Numbered from the stretch's first letter, positions 16,618 through 27,162 are shown. The stretch: 64,000 bases of DNA from Aquabacter sp040049275 (GCF_040049275.1 NZ_JBDZDT010000005.1:186001-250000), one strand, 5' to 3'. The notes: generated from the sequence alone by a model not told the origin. Made by a program: numbers and translations.

Positions 16618-17310
16618 CTACATTTCCCAATCCAGCTGCTCGACGCCGGGCATCCCGCGCAGTTTTGCGACCAGCGGCGGCGGCGTGCCCGGGCTCGCCT
16701 TGCTCCAGATGCTGAACCGGTATTCCCGCCGGCCGGAGATGGGCTCGTGGCGGACGAACATGCGTCGGATGTGGACATCCGATTCCTTCAAGGTTGCCCT
16801 CAGAATCTCTTCGGTGGGTCCGTCGCGGCCAAGGGCGAGGGAGATCGTCGCTTCCTTCCGCTTGTGAAGGTGGGCCTCGACATATTTCAGCGCCCACAAG
16901 GTGAGGAGGCCGAGGCCAAAGGCCAAACCGCCCAGCACAAGCTGGCCCGTGCCGAAGCACAGCCCCATGACGGTAACGAACCAGAGCGTCGCCGCTGTGG
17001 TGACACCGTGCACCGGCCCGTCCTGGCGCCGAATGATGGCGCCGGCACCGATGAAGCCCATGCCCGTGAGGATGCCGAGCGGCAGGCGCATGACGTCGAT
17101 CTGCGCGAAGTCGCCGGCCTCTTTGCCTGCGGTGGCGAGAAGGAGGTTGCCGCTCATGGTGGCAAAGCAGGCGGCCAGCCCCACCAATATGGTGGTGCGC
17201 ATCCCCGCGGCGCGCTCCTGCCATTCCCGGTCGAGGCCGAGCACGGCGCAGGCAAAAAAGCAGCAGGCGAGCCTGAGGCCGAGATCTGTCCAGTCGGGAT
17301 TAAGCGGCAC
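16618..17310 (-). CDS. MgtC/SapB family membrane protein
   Basis: A 230-residue inner-membrane protein with four to five N-terminal helices and a soluble C-terminal domain of about 85 residues. Family marks are G-L-D-R-E-W-Q-E-R-A-A-G-M-R-T near residue 25, M-G-F-I-G-A-G-A-I near 82 and V-T-T-A-A-T-L-W near 103. MgtC of Salmonella supports growth at low magnesium and inside macrophages; many relatives have no known role. The C-terminal part resembles the ACT-like domain of the longer MgtC members. It converges on rpsD. Confidence 0.88.
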   Translation of the reverse strand: MPLNPDWTDLGLRLACCFFACAVLGLDREWQERAAGMRTTILVGLAACFATMSGNLLLATAGKEAGDFAQIDVMRLPLGILTGMGFIGAGAIIRRQDGPVHGVTTAATLWFVTVMGLCFGTGQLVLGGLAFGLGLLTLWALKYVEAHLHKRKEATISLALGRDGPTEEILRATLKESDVHIRRMFVRHEPISGRREYRFSIWSKASPGTPPPLVAKLRGMPGVEQLDWEM

Positions 17311-17384
17311 ACTCTTCTCCTTTGAGGAGAACGTACCGCGTCATCAAAGCGTTGCGAAGCTTGCTCTGGCCGGCGGCCTCGCCG

Positions 17385-17882
17385 CTACCAGCAGCAACCG
17401 CCACCGCCCCAGCCGCCACCCCACCCGCCGCCCCAGGCAGAAGGCTGCGGCACCGGCGGGTTGATATAGAGGCGCGGGGGAGGGCCGTAATAGATCGGCG
17501 CCGCGGGCGCGACGATGAAGGCCGGATTGGGCTCGGTCACCACGATGGGGGTGGGGACCGGAACGGGAACCGCCACCGGAACGGCGACCGGAATCCCGAC
17601 AGGCACCACCGCCGGCCCGGTCGCATAAGGCGCGGGGCCGTCAAAACCGAGATAGGCGGCGGCGACGAAGGCGGAGCCCGACGGGCCGATATTGCACCAG
17701 GAGGGTGAGCAGCTCAGCACCTGGACCGTGGAGCCGCGCGGCAGCCCGCCGATCACCGGAAACCGCGTGCCTGGCCCCGCCCGAACATTCAGATCGGTGA
17801 GAACCACGGCACCGGCCGAGGCCGACGCGGTCGTCAGAAGGAGCGCCGCGACGGCGAGAAAGGCCTGGCCCGAACGTCTCAT
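17385..17882 (-). CDS. Secreted SH3-domain protein with Pro/Val and Gly-Trp-rich tail
   Basis: I place the start at ATG 17882, which yields a signal peptide (M-R-R-S-G-Q-A-F-L then a hydrophobic core ending S-A-S-A-G-A); 14 further codons upstream are open. The mature N-terminal half is a bacterial SH3 (SH3b) domain, with T-D-L-N-V-R-A-G-P-G-T-R-F-P-V-I and the paired cysteines in L-S-C-S-P-S-W-C. The second half is low complexity: alternating P-V repeats, then Y-Y-G-P-P-P-R-L-Y, and a C-terminal G-G-G-W repeat ending in C-C-W. SH3b domains usually bind cell-wall peptides. Function otherwise unknown. Confidence 0.75.
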   Translation of the reverse strand: MRRSGQAFLAVAALLLTTASASAGAVVLTDLNVRAGPGTRFPVIGGLPRGSTVQVLSCSPSWCNIGPSGSAFVAAAYLGFDGPAPYATGPAVVPVGIPVAVPVAVPVPVPTPIVVTEPNPAFIVAPAAPIYYGPPPRLYINPPVPQPSAWGGGWGGGWGGGGCCW

Positions 17883-17977
17883 ATGCCTGCTCCGAAGCTG
17901 CGCATCCACGGTGCTGTCTTGCACCGCGCCATCCTGCTCGCGCTACCTTGCCCCGGACTTGCACTCCGAGCGCCGCA

Positions 17978-18301
17978 TCACTCCGATGCGCGGATCGCCT
18001 GCACGGCCTGGGACAGGAATTCATCCATGGTGCGGCGAATCTGGTGGTCGGACACTTCGATGCTCTTGGCATCGAAATCGGTCCGCAGCTTGCGGAACAC
18101 GTCCTCGTCACCGTGCTCCTCGAGATCGGCGACCACCACTTCCTTGGCGTAGGCCTGCGCGTCCTCTTCGCTGAGGCCGAGCTTCTCGGCTGCCCACAGG
18201 CCGAGCAGCTTGTTGCGCCGCGCCAAAGCCTTGAAGCGAATCTCCTCGTCCAGCGCGTAGGCCTTCTCGAAGCCATCCTCGCGCTTGTCGAACGTGGTCA
18301 T
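17978..18301 (-). CDS. F1FO-ATPase inhibitor subunit zeta (DUF1476)
   Basis: A 107-residue all-helical protein of the alphaproteobacterial zeta family, which binds the F1 motor and blocks ATP hydrolysis in Paracoccus. It begins M-T-T-F-D-K-R-E-D-G-F-E-K-A-Y-A and continues R-N-K-L-L-G-L-W-A-A-E-K-L-G-L, both hallmarks of the family. ATG 18301 is chosen because GAGGG lies 8 bases upstream; an in-frame ATG four codons earlier is less likely. The N-terminal inhibitory segment is intact. The ATP synthase operon itself is not in the window. Confidence 0.93.
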   Translation of the reverse strand: MTTFDKREDGFEKAYALDEEIRFKALARRNKLLGLWAAEKLGLSEEDAQAYAKEVVVADLEEHGDEDVFRKLRTDFDAKSIEVSDHQIRRTMDEFLSQAVQAIRASE

Positions 18302-18601
18302 GGCAGCCCTCATGTTGACGTTTTCGTGACAGATATCAGGTTCACGGCGAACCGCTCTCCCGCTCAGCGCCCTTGAATATAGGGGCGGTTCCCCTAGATC
18401 AACGGATAGGGTGTCGCCGTCGAAAAATGCGCCGAGGGCGCGGCCTGTGACAGCGCGTTGTGTCCCGCCCGCCGATCGGCTAGTGTCCGAAGGGGGTGTA
18501 GCGTGCGCTGCAAAACGGCGATCGATGCACCCCGCCGAGGAGCGTCACCCGAACGGAGCCTTGGCAAATCCATGGATTTCCTCAATCGACGGTATACCCC
18601 C
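18302..18601. promoter_or_regulatory. Divergent 300-bp intergenic region between zeta subunit and purC
   Basis: This gap should carry both promoters. It includes a perfect inverted repeat TAGGGG-CGGTT-CCCCTA at 18380-18396, which could be an operator or a short leader hairpin. I see no riboswitch and no convincing gene. Confidence 0.4.
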
Positions 18602-19366
18602 ATGAGCCGCCGCCGCCGCATCTACGAAGGCAAGGCGAAGGTCTTGTATGAAGGCCCCGAGCCCGGAACGCTCATCCAGCACTTCAAGGATGATGCCACA
18701 GCCTTCAATAACAAGAAGCACGAAGTCATTGACGGCAAAGGGGTGCTTAACAACCGGATCTCGGAATACATCTTCTCGCGGCTGAACGAGATCGGCGTGC
18801 CGACTCACTTCATCCGCCGGCTCAACATGCGCGAGCAGTTGATCCGTGAAGTGGAGATCATTCCGCTTGAGGTGGTAATCCGCAACGTCGCTGCCGGCTC
18901 GCTGTCCACCCGCCTCGGCATCGAGGAGGGCACGGCCCTGCCGCGCTCCATCATCGAATTCTATTACAAGAACGACGCGCTGAACGATCCGCTGGTCTCC
19001 GAGGAGCACGTCACGGCCTTTGGCTGGGCGACAACCCAGGAGATTGACGACATCATCGCGCTCGCCATCCGCGTGAACGATTTCCTCACCGGCCTGTTCC
19101 TCGGCGTCGGCATTCGCCTCGTCGACTTCAAGATGGAATGCGGCCGCCTCTGGGAAAACGACATGATGCGGATTGTCGTGGCCGACGAGATCAGCCCCGA
19201 TTCCTGCCGTCTGTGGGACGTGAAGTCCGCCGACAAGCTGGACAAGGACCGTTTCCGCCGCGACATGGGTGGTCTCGTCGAAGCCTATTCCGAGGTGGCT
19301 CGCCGGCTCGGCATCTTGGGCGAGAACGAGCCCACCCAGACGAAGGGCCCGGCTCTGGTTAAGTAA
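18602..19366 (+). CDS. purC: Phosphoribosylaminoimidazole-succinocarboxamide synthase
   Basis: Joins aspartate to CAIR in purine synthesis. The protein starts M-S-R-R-R-R-I-Y-E-G-K-A-K, the usual alphaproteobacterial N-terminus, so ATG 18602 is preferred; ATG 18572, ten codons upstream in frame, is an alternative with a distant GGAG. Key segments are R-N-V-A-A-G-S-L near residue 90, D-F-K-M-E-C-G and A-D-E-I-S-P-D-S-C-R-L-W-D near 200. About 254 residues, normal length. First gene of a purC-purS-purQ-purL run. Confidence 0.97.
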   Translation: MSRRRRIYEGKAKVLYEGPEPGTLIQHFKDDATAFNNKKHEVIDGKGVLNNRISEYIFSRLNEIGVPTHFIRRLNMREQLIREVEIIPLEVVIRNVAAGSLSTRLGIEEGTALPRSIIEFYYKNDALNDPLVSEEHVTAFGWATTQEIDDIIALAIRVNDFLTGLFLGVGIRLVDFKMECGRLWENDMMRIVVADEISPDSCRLWDVKSADKLDKDRFRRDMGGLVEAYSEVARRLGILGENEPTQTKGPALVK

Positions 19367-19395
19367 TCCGGGCCGAGACTTGATCCCAACTTGAA

Positions 19396-19415
19396 CGGGG
19401 GCCATAAGGCCCCCG
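19396..19415 (+). terminator. Hairpin between purC and purS
   Basis: An 8-bp perfect GC stem (CGGGGGCC/GGCCCCCG) with an ATAA loop, 30 bp after purC. The following T content is low, so it may be a partial terminator or an mRNA processing/stability element that sets purC apart from purSQL. Confidence 0.6.
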
Positions 19416-19437
19416 CTTCCGTTACGAGTGGTGCTTC

Positions 19438-19680
19438 ATGAAGGCGCGTGTAATCGTCACGCTGAAATCCGCGGTTCTGGACCCGCAGGGCAAGGCCATC
19501 GAGGGCGCGTTGCGCTCCCTTGGCGTCTCCGGGGTGCAGAGCGTGCGGCAGGGTAAGGTTTTCGACGTGGAACTGGCCGGCAACGACAAGGCGTCCGCCG
19601 AATCGGTGCTGAAGGATGCCTGCGACAAGCTGCTCGCCAACACGGTCATCGAGACCTATCGGGTCGAGTTTGCCGAATGA
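19438..19680 (+). CDS. purS: Phosphoribosylformylglycinamidine synthase subunit PurS
   Basis: An 80-residue small subunit of the three-part FGAM synthase. It starts M-K-A-R-V-I-V-T-L-K and contains V-L-D-P-Q-G-K-A-I-E-G-A-L and V-R-Q-G-K-V-F-D-V-E-L, the family signature. PurS dimers tie PurQ (glutaminase) to PurL (synthase). Its stop overlaps the purQ start as ATGA, a sign of coupled translation. Confidence 0.96.
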   Translation: MKARVIVTLKSAVLDPQGKAIEGALRSLGVSGVQSVRQGKVFDVELAGNDKASAESVLKDACDKLLANTVIETYRVEFAE

Positions 19681-20375
19681 AGTCCGCCGTCATTGTCTTT
19701 CCCGGCACCAACCGCGAGCGCGACATCCAGCGGGCGCTGACGCTCGTCGCTGATTCCAAGGTCAAGCCGGTCTGGCACGCCGAGACGGAGTTGCCCAAGC
19801 ACACGGACCTCGTGGTCCTGGCGGGCGGCTTTTCCTATGGCGACTATTTGCGCTGCGGCGCCATCGCCGCCCGCGCGAACATCATGGATGCCGTGCGCGC
19901 CCATGCTGCGAAGGGCGGGCTGGTGCTTGGCATCTGCAACGGCTTCCAGATCCTGTGCGAGGCCGGCATGCTGCCCGGCGTCCTGGTGCGCAACGCCAAG
20001 CTGCGTTTCGTCTGCCGCGAAGTGCGCCTGAGGGTGGAGCGGGCCGACACGGCCTTCACCCGCGCGTATCGCAAGGGCGAAATTCTGCGCATTCCCGTGG
20101 CGCACGGCGAAGGCAATTACACCGCCGACGAGGAAACCATTCGCGAGCTGGAGGCGGAAGGGCGCGTCGCGTTCCGCTATGCCCGCCCGGACGGCGAGAT
20201 CGACGAGGCCGATGGCCCCAACGGCGCCATCAACGGCATTGCCGGCATCTATTCCGAGAAGCACAACGTGCTTGGCATGATGCCGCACCCGGAGAATCAT
20301 ATCGAGCCGCAGATCGGCCCGGTGGACGGGCGAGGGCTGTTCGAAAGCCTCGCCATCGCGCTGAAGGCGGCCTGA
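19677..20375 (+). CDS. purQ: Phosphoribosylformylglycinamidine synthase subunit PurQ (glutaminase)
   Basis: The glutamine amidotransferase subunit of FGAM synthase, 232 residues, class I triad type. The nucleophile is in G-I-C-N-G-F-Q-I-L near residue 86; the histidine/glutamate pair is in M-M-P-H-P-E-N-H near residue 201. The N-terminal V-I-V-F-P-G-T-N-R-E is typical of the family. It overlaps purS by four bases, and a 127-bp gap leads to purL. Confidence 0.97.
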   Translation: MKSAVIVFPGTNRERDIQRALTLVADSKVKPVWHAETELPKHTDLVVLAGGFSYGDYLRCGAIAARANIMDAVRAHAAKGGLVLGICNGFQILCEAGMLPGVLVRNAKLRFVCREVRLRVERADTAFTRAYRKGEILRIPVAHGEGNYTADEETIRELEAEGRVAFRYARPDGEIDEADGPNGAINGIAGIYSEKHNVLGMMPHPENHIEPQIGPVDGRGLFESLAIALKAA

Positions 20376-20502
20376 ATGTCGGCCTGGATAAGATCGCCCA
20401 GCGGTCTTATCTGTTGGACCGGCGCACTTCTGCAACAGTGAGACGATCGATGCGACCGGAGGCCGAGAGCCACGGCGCGCCATCGGATGGGATCGGACGC
20501 AC

Positions 20503-22716
<2,214 letters not shown>

Positions 22717-22732
22717 CAGGGGATAAGACATC

Positions 22733-22966
22733 ATGGCCATGGCCGCCGGCGACATCGAGCGCCTGATCAAGCAAGCCCTTCCCGACGCCGAGGTCACCAT
22801 CCAGGACCTCGCCGGGGATGGCGACCACTATGCCGCGACCATCGTCTCCGAAGCGTTCCGTGGAAAGAGCCGGGTGCAGCAGCACCAGATGGTCTATGCG
22901 GCGCTCCAGGGGAATATGGGTGGCGTGCTCCACGCGCTGGCGCTGAAGACGTCTGCTCCTGCCTGA
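22733..22966 (+). CDS. BolA/IbaG family protein
   Basis: A 77-residue BolA-fold protein. It shows I-E-R-L-I-K-Q-A-L-P-D-A-E-V near the start, the D-G-D-H-Y-A-A-T-I-V-S loop (H at the likely cluster-ligand position), F-R-G-K-S-R-V-Q-Q-H-Q-M-V-Y and a C-terminal H-A-L-A-L-K-T. BolA proteins bind a 2Fe-2S cluster together with CGFS glutaredoxins. Here the Grx4 gene lies 1.45 kb downstream, separated by two RidA genes and a broken second bolA copy. An AlphaFold-level comparison is not needed for the family call. Confidence 0.93.
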   Translation: MAMAAGDIERLIKQALPDAEVTIQDLAGDGDHYAATIVSEAFRGKSRVQQHQMVYAALQGNMGGVLHALALKTSAPA

Positions 22967-23025
22967 AGCATTTCGGGCGGCGCATTGCCCATGTTTTGCG
23001 CGTGATCAAAACTTGACCTCGTGGA

Positions 23026-23047
23026 ATGAATGTAGCCGTACATTCAT
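23026..23047. promoter_or_regulatory. Perfect palindrome (TetR-type operator) before ridA copy 1
   Basis: ATGAATGTA and TACATTCAT face each other across a GCCG spacer, a perfect 9+9 inverted repeat ending 15 bases before the ridA start. A TTGACC hexamer at 23013-23018 could be the -35 element, which would place the palindrome over the -10 region. No regulator gene is adjacent. Confidence 0.6.
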
Positions 23048-23062
23048 ACCAGAGGGTTTTCC

Positions 23063-23539
23063 ATGCGCGCGCCGTTCCGCTCGCTCGCCATCCTGGCGAC
23101 GGGCTTGTTTCTCCTGCCGCTATCCGCCTCCGCCGATTCCCCCAACGGGGTGAAAACCCTGTCGCCGCCGGGGGCCATCAAGTCCACGGGCACCTGGAAC
23201 CTGGGCACGCGGGCAGGGGACTTCGTCTTCGTCGCCGGCATGCGCGGCATCGACCCTGCGACCAACACGCTGGTTCCCGGCGATGAGGCCCGGGTGAAGC
23301 AGGCCTTCCTCAACATGAAGCTGATCGCCGAATCCGAGGGCGCCTCGCTCCAGGATTCCGTGCGGCTCGTGGTCTATGTGACCGACATGTTCCGGTTCCG
23401 CCCGGTGGTGAACAAGGTGCAGGAGGAATTGTGGGGCAAAGGCCCTTATCCGCCGCGCACCATCATCGAAGTGGACCGGCTGAACCAGGACGACATCGTG
23501 GAGGTGGAGGGCACCTTCTATGCGCCGGTGAAGAAGTAA
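23063..23539 (+). CDS. Exported RidA-family protein, copy 1
   Basis: A 158-residue RidA (YjgF/YER057c/UK114) protein with an added N-terminal signal peptide (M-R-A-P-F-R then a hydrophobic core ending S-A-S-A-D). Canonical RidA hydrolyses reactive enamines in the cytoplasm; here the domain appears to act in the periplasm. The RidA arginine that binds the substrate carboxylate is present in P-P-R-T-I-I-E-V, and the G-M-R-G-I-D-P turn and C-terminal E-V-E-G-T-F-Y-A-P are typical. It closely resembles copy 2 at 23743. It sits 97 bp after bolA, behind its own palindromic operator. Confidence 0.88.
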   Translation: MRAPFRSLAILATGLFLLPLSASADSPNGVKTLSPPGAIKSTGTWNLGTRAGDFVFVAGMRGIDPATNTLVPGDEARVKQAFLNMKLIAESEGASLQDSVRLVVYVTDMFRFRPVVNKVQEELWGKGPYPPRTIIEVDRLNQDDIVEVEGTFYAPVKK

Positions 23540-23561
23540 GGCGTCTCAGCCTTATGGGCGC

Positions 23562-23696
23562 ATGATCAAGCAGGCCCTTCCCGGCGCTGAGGTCTCAATC
23601 CAGGACCTCGCCGGGGATGGCCACTCTCCCATTCGCGACCTGTCTCCAATCCGCTTCGTGAGAAGAGCCGCGCCTGCCACTGTCATACGCCCGTGA
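23562..23696 (+). pseudogene. Decayed second copy of bolA
   Basis: The 5' part is nearly the same as the intact bolA gene: both encode I-K-Q-A-L-P-x-A-E-V-x-I-Q-D-L-A-G-D-G. After this point the copy loses frame (H-S-P-I-R-D-L-S instead of D-H-Y-A-A-T-I-V-S), although nucleotide similarity continues to about 23670 (GCGACC, GTCTCC and AAGAGCCG blocks in order). It stops after 44 codons and lacks the last half of the domain. It lies 22 bp after the first ridA, mirroring the order bolA-ridA upstream. Confidence 0.85.
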
Positions 23697-23742
23697 AGAG
23701 TTTATCTCCTTATCCGCCTGTATTGGTTGGGAGATTCCTTTC

Positions 23743-24222
23743 ATGAATTGGTTTCGTCGGGCGGCCCTGCCGCTGGTTCTTGGCGCCCTGCTGCTTCCCT
23801 CTTATGCCGGTGCGCAGTCCCCGGGAGGCGTAAAGATCATTTCCCCGCCTCCGGGCTCGGTGAAGCCCAGCGGAAGCTGGAGCGTCGGCGCCCGCGCCGG
23901 GGATTTCGTGTTCGTCGGCGGCATGCGGGGCGTCGATCCCGCGACCGGCACGCTGGTGGACGGCGAGGAAGCGCGCATCCGCCAGATGTTCCTGAACATG
24001 AAGGCGGTCGCGGAGGCGGAGGGGGCCACGCTGCAGGATGCCGTCCGGCTCACCGTCTTCGTCACCGACGTGACGCGCCATCGCGCCATCGTCAACAAGG
24101 TGCAGGCCGAGCTTTGGGGGCAGGGGCCCTATCCGCCGCGGACTGTGCTGGAAGTGCGCAAGCTCGACCAGGACGATATCGCCGAAGTGGACGGAACCTT
24201 CTACGCGCCTGTGAAGAAGTAG
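23743..24222 (+). CDS. Exported RidA-family protein, copy 2
   Basis: A 159-residue paralogue of the upstream gene, with its own signal peptide (M-N-W-F-R-R-A-A-L-P then a hydrophobic core ending A-G-A-Q-S). The core is highly similar to copy 1: R-A-G-D-F-V-F-V-x-G-M-R-G-x-D-P-A-T, then G-P-Y-P-P-R-T-x-x-E-V with the ligand arginine, and D-G-T-F-Y-A-P-V-K-K at the end. The two genes arose by tandem duplication of a bolA-ridA unit. The region just upstream lacks the palindrome seen before copy 1, so regulation has diverged. Confidence 0.88.
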   Translation: MNWFRRAALPLVLGALLLPSYAGAQSPGGVKIISPPPGSVKPSGSWSVGARAGDFVFVGGMRGVDPATGTLVDGEEARIRQMFLNMKAVAEAEGATLQDAVRLTVFVTDVTRHRAIVNKVQAELWGQGPYPPRTVLEVRKLDQDDIAEVDGTFYAPVKK

Positions 24223-24416
24223 CTTTTTCCTTCAGTTTTGCACGAGCAGCCTGTCGCCGCGTCGTCCGCGGCGACAGGCAAAGGCATGGCGGGCCATTCC
24301 GAGCTGATCACGCACGAGCCGCGGCTTTTAGGACGTGCACCTTGCACTTTGCAGCCCGAGGGCCGATCTTCAGGTACGAACCGGCGTGCCGCCGGACCAT
24401 CTTCTGGACGAGAGAC

Positions 24417-24755
<339 letters not shown>

Positions 24756-24776
24756 TCGCTTCCCTTCTTAAGAATG

Positions 24777-24808
24777 CAAATGCCCGGGCTTTGCCCGGGC
24801 ATTTTTGT
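24777..24808. terminator. Bidirectional terminator between grxD and purB
   Basis: A 12-bp perfect stem (AAATGCCCGGGC with its complement) and TTT loop, with T's after it on the plus strand and A's before it, so it can serve both convergent genes. Confidence 0.9.
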
Positions 24809-24824
24809 TTTCAGGCCCTGCGCG

Positions 24825-26132
24825 TCACACCCGCCCGAACACCCGCCTGAAGATCGTGTCCACGTGCTTGAAGTGATAGCCGAGGTCGAACTTCTCGTTG
24901 ATGTCGTCCTCGGAGAGGTATTTGCGCACATCCGCATCCTCCAGCAGGAAGGTGCGGAAATCGCCTTCGCCGCGCCAGACGCGCATGGCGTTGCGCTGGA
25001 CCAGCCGATAGGAATCCTCGCGGCTCGCGCCCTTCTGGGTCAGCGCGAGGAGCACGCGCTGGGAGTGGATGAGCCCACCCAGCTTGTCCATGTTCTTCTG
25101 CATGTTGTCCGCATGGACCACCAGCTTGTCGACAACGCCGGCGAGGCGAGCGAGGGCGAAGTCCAGGGTCACGGTAGCGTCCGGCCCGATCATGCGCTCG
25201 ACCGAGGAGTGGGAGATGTCCCGCTCGTGCCAGAGGGCCACATTCTCCATGGCGGGCATGGCATAGGCGCGGACCATGCGGGCAAGGCCGGTCAGGTTCT
25301 CGGTGAGCACCGGGTTGCGCTTGTGCGGCATGGCCGAGGAGCCCTTCTGGGCCTCGGAGAAATATTCCTCCGCTTCCAGAACCTCGGTGCGCTGCAAGTG
25401 GCGGATCTCGGTGGCGAGCCGCTCCACTGAGGAAGCGACCACCCCCAGCACCGCGAAGAACATGGCGTGCCGGTCGCGCGGGATCACCTGGGTGGAGACG
25501 GGCTCCACCTGAAGTCCCATCTTCTGCGCCACATATTCCTCAACGCGGGGATCGATGTGGGCGAAGGTGCCCACCGCCCCGGAAATGGCGCAGGTCGCCA
25601 CCTCCGCGCGGGCCGCAACGAGGCGGGCGCGGGCGCGCTGGAACTCGACATGGGCGATGGCGAGCTTGATACCGAAGGTGGTGGGCTCGGCATGGATGCC
25701 GTGGGAGCGGCCGACCGTGGGGGTCAGCTTGTGCTCGAACGCCCGGCGCTCCAGCACGGTGAGCACGTGGTCCACATCGGCGATGAGCAGGTCCGACGCG
25801 CGGGCAAGCTGCACGGCGAAGCAGGTGTCCAGTACGTCGGAAGAGGTCATGCCCTGGTGGACGAAGCGCGCCTCCGGCCCGACGATCTCGGCAAGGTGGG
25901 TGAGGAAGGCGATGACGTCGTGCTTCACCTCGCGCTCGATGGCGTCGATGCGGTCCACGTCGAACTCGGCGTTGCGCCCCAGCTCCCAGATCTTGGCGGC
26001 GGCCTCCTTGGGCACGATGCCCAGGTCCGCCATGGCCTCCACCGCATGGGCCTCGATCTCGAACCAGATGCGGAAGCGGGATTCGGGGGTCCAGATGGCG
26101 GCCATTTCCGGCCGGCTGTAGCGGGGGATCAT
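24825..26132 (-). CDS. purB: Adenylosuccinate lyase
   Basis: A 435-residue fumarase/aspartase-superfamily enzyme acting twice in purine synthesis. It begins M-I-P-R-Y-S-R-P-E-M. The signature loop S-S-A-M-P-H-K-R-N-P-V near residue 265 holds the catalytic serine, and T-S-S-D-V-L-D-T and G-R-S-H-G-I-H-A-E-P-T hold the other active-site residues. Length is standard for the bacterial short form. Facing the purCSQL block on the opposite strand. Confidence 0.97.
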   Translation of the reverse strand: MIPRYSRPEMAAIWTPESRFRIWFEIEAHAVEAMADLGIVPKEAAAKIWELGRNAEFDVDRIDAIEREVKHDVIAFLTHLAEIVGPEARFVHQGMTSSDVLDTCFAVQLARASDLLIADVDHVLTVLERRAFEHKLTPTVGRSHGIHAEPTTFGIKLAIAHVEFQRARARLVAARAEVATCAISGAVGTFAHIDPRVEEYVAQKMGLQVEPVSTQVIPRDRHAMFFAVLGVVASSVERLATEIRHLQRTEVLEAEEYFSEAQKGSSAMPHKRNPVLTENLTGLARMVRAYAMPAMENVALWHERDISHSSVERMIGPDATVTLDFALARLAGVVDKLVVHADNMQKNMDKLGGLIHSQRVLLALTQKGASREDSYRLVQRNAMRVWRGEGDFRTFLLEDADVRKYLSEDDINEKFDLGYHFKHVDTIFRRVFGRV

Positions 26133-26205
26133 ATCTGCGCTCGCTCAGGGTTCCTTGAAGCCAGCGCTCTAACAGATCGGCGCCCGATGCGGTAGCGCGC
26201 CTGCG

Positions 26206-27162
26206 TCAATCCTGCTTTGCCTTCGCCGTGAGGCGGGCGGCCAGCGGCCGCAGCAGATAAGGCAGCAGGTAGACCGGGAATTGCGCCACCGCCACATAAA
26301 GCCAAGTGGTGTCCGGCAGCACGCCGCCGGCCGCCGCCACGAGAATCCCGAAATTCCGGTTGCCGGCGGCATAAGCGAGCATGAGGTCCTGCCCCCGCTC
26401 CGCCCAGCGGAACAGGAAGAGGGTGATCAGCAGCCCACAGGCGGAGACCGACGCCGCGAGCCCCGCCACCCACAGCACCAGCCAGGGCTCGGCCATGAAG
26501 CGGGCGGTGACACCGTCCATGAAGGCCACCGCCAGCACCAAAAGAAGAAGCACGTTCAGCCCGTTGAGGTGGTCATTCCACCGCGCGAGCCGCGCGCCTC
26601 CGAAGGCCGCCCGCGCAATAAACCCGGCGCCCGCAGTCCCCAGGAGGATCAGGCCGAGGCGGACGGCCAGCGCCAGGCCGTCGATGGCGAGCGCCCCGTC
26701 GGTGAAGGCGGAGACCATGATGGGCGCGGTGACGGGCAGCACGCAGAGCGAAAGCACCATTACAGCCAGGCTCAAGGTCGCGTCGATGCCGAGAAGGGTG
26801 GCAAAAGCGGGCGTGGACATGATGGGCGGCGCCGCCGCCTGCATCACCAGCGCCAGCATCACGCCGCTGTCAGACGGGGGCAGCAGGCGGTTGACGATGA
26901 AGCCGAGCACCGTGGGCAGGATGCCCATGATCCAGACCATGGCGATCACGAGCAGGCCGGCATGGCGGCTGTTGCGCATCTGCGCCATGTCGGTGCGCAT
27001 GAAGGAAATGGCGAGCAGAACGATGATGCAGGGCAGCAGCAGCGGCTTCGCCGCCGCGGCGAGCGGGGGCAGAGCGAGGCCGAGGAAGATGCTGGCGGCA
27101 ACGGCGCGGGTGCCCTGCCGGCCGGTGGCGGCGAGCAGGCGGGAGAGGTGGGAAATGAGCAT
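26206..27162 (-). CDS. Sodium-dependent transporter of the bile acid:Na+ symporter/arsenite carrier type
   Basis: About 318 residues with eight to ten hydrophobic helices and almost no soluble part, resembling the SBF (BASS) fold. Supporting pieces are the helix-break segment A-A-P-P-I-M-S-T-P-A-F-A-T-L-L and N-R-N-F-G-I-L near residue 275, which resembles the family's G-x-x-N-x-x-x conserved stretch. I choose ATG 27162; the frame is open a further 38 codons upstream but that part is not hydrophobic or conserved-looking. Substrate unknown. It is divergent from thrC. Confidence 0.65.
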   Translation of the reverse strand: MLISHLSRLLAATGRQGTRAVAASIFLGLALPPLAAAAKPLLLPCIIVLLAISFMRTDMAQMRNSRHAGLLVIAMVWIMGILPTVLGFIVNRLLPPSDSGVMLALVMQAAAPPIMSTPAFATLLGIDATLSLAVMVLSLCVLPVTAPIMVSAFTDGALAIDGLALAVRLGLILLGTAGAGFIARAAFGGARLARWNDHLNGLNVLLLLVLAVAFMDGVTARFMAEPWLVLWVAGLAASVSACGLLITLFLFRWAERGQDLMLAYAAGNRNFGILVAAAGGVLPDTTWLYVAVAQFPVYLLPYLLRPLAARLTAKAKQD

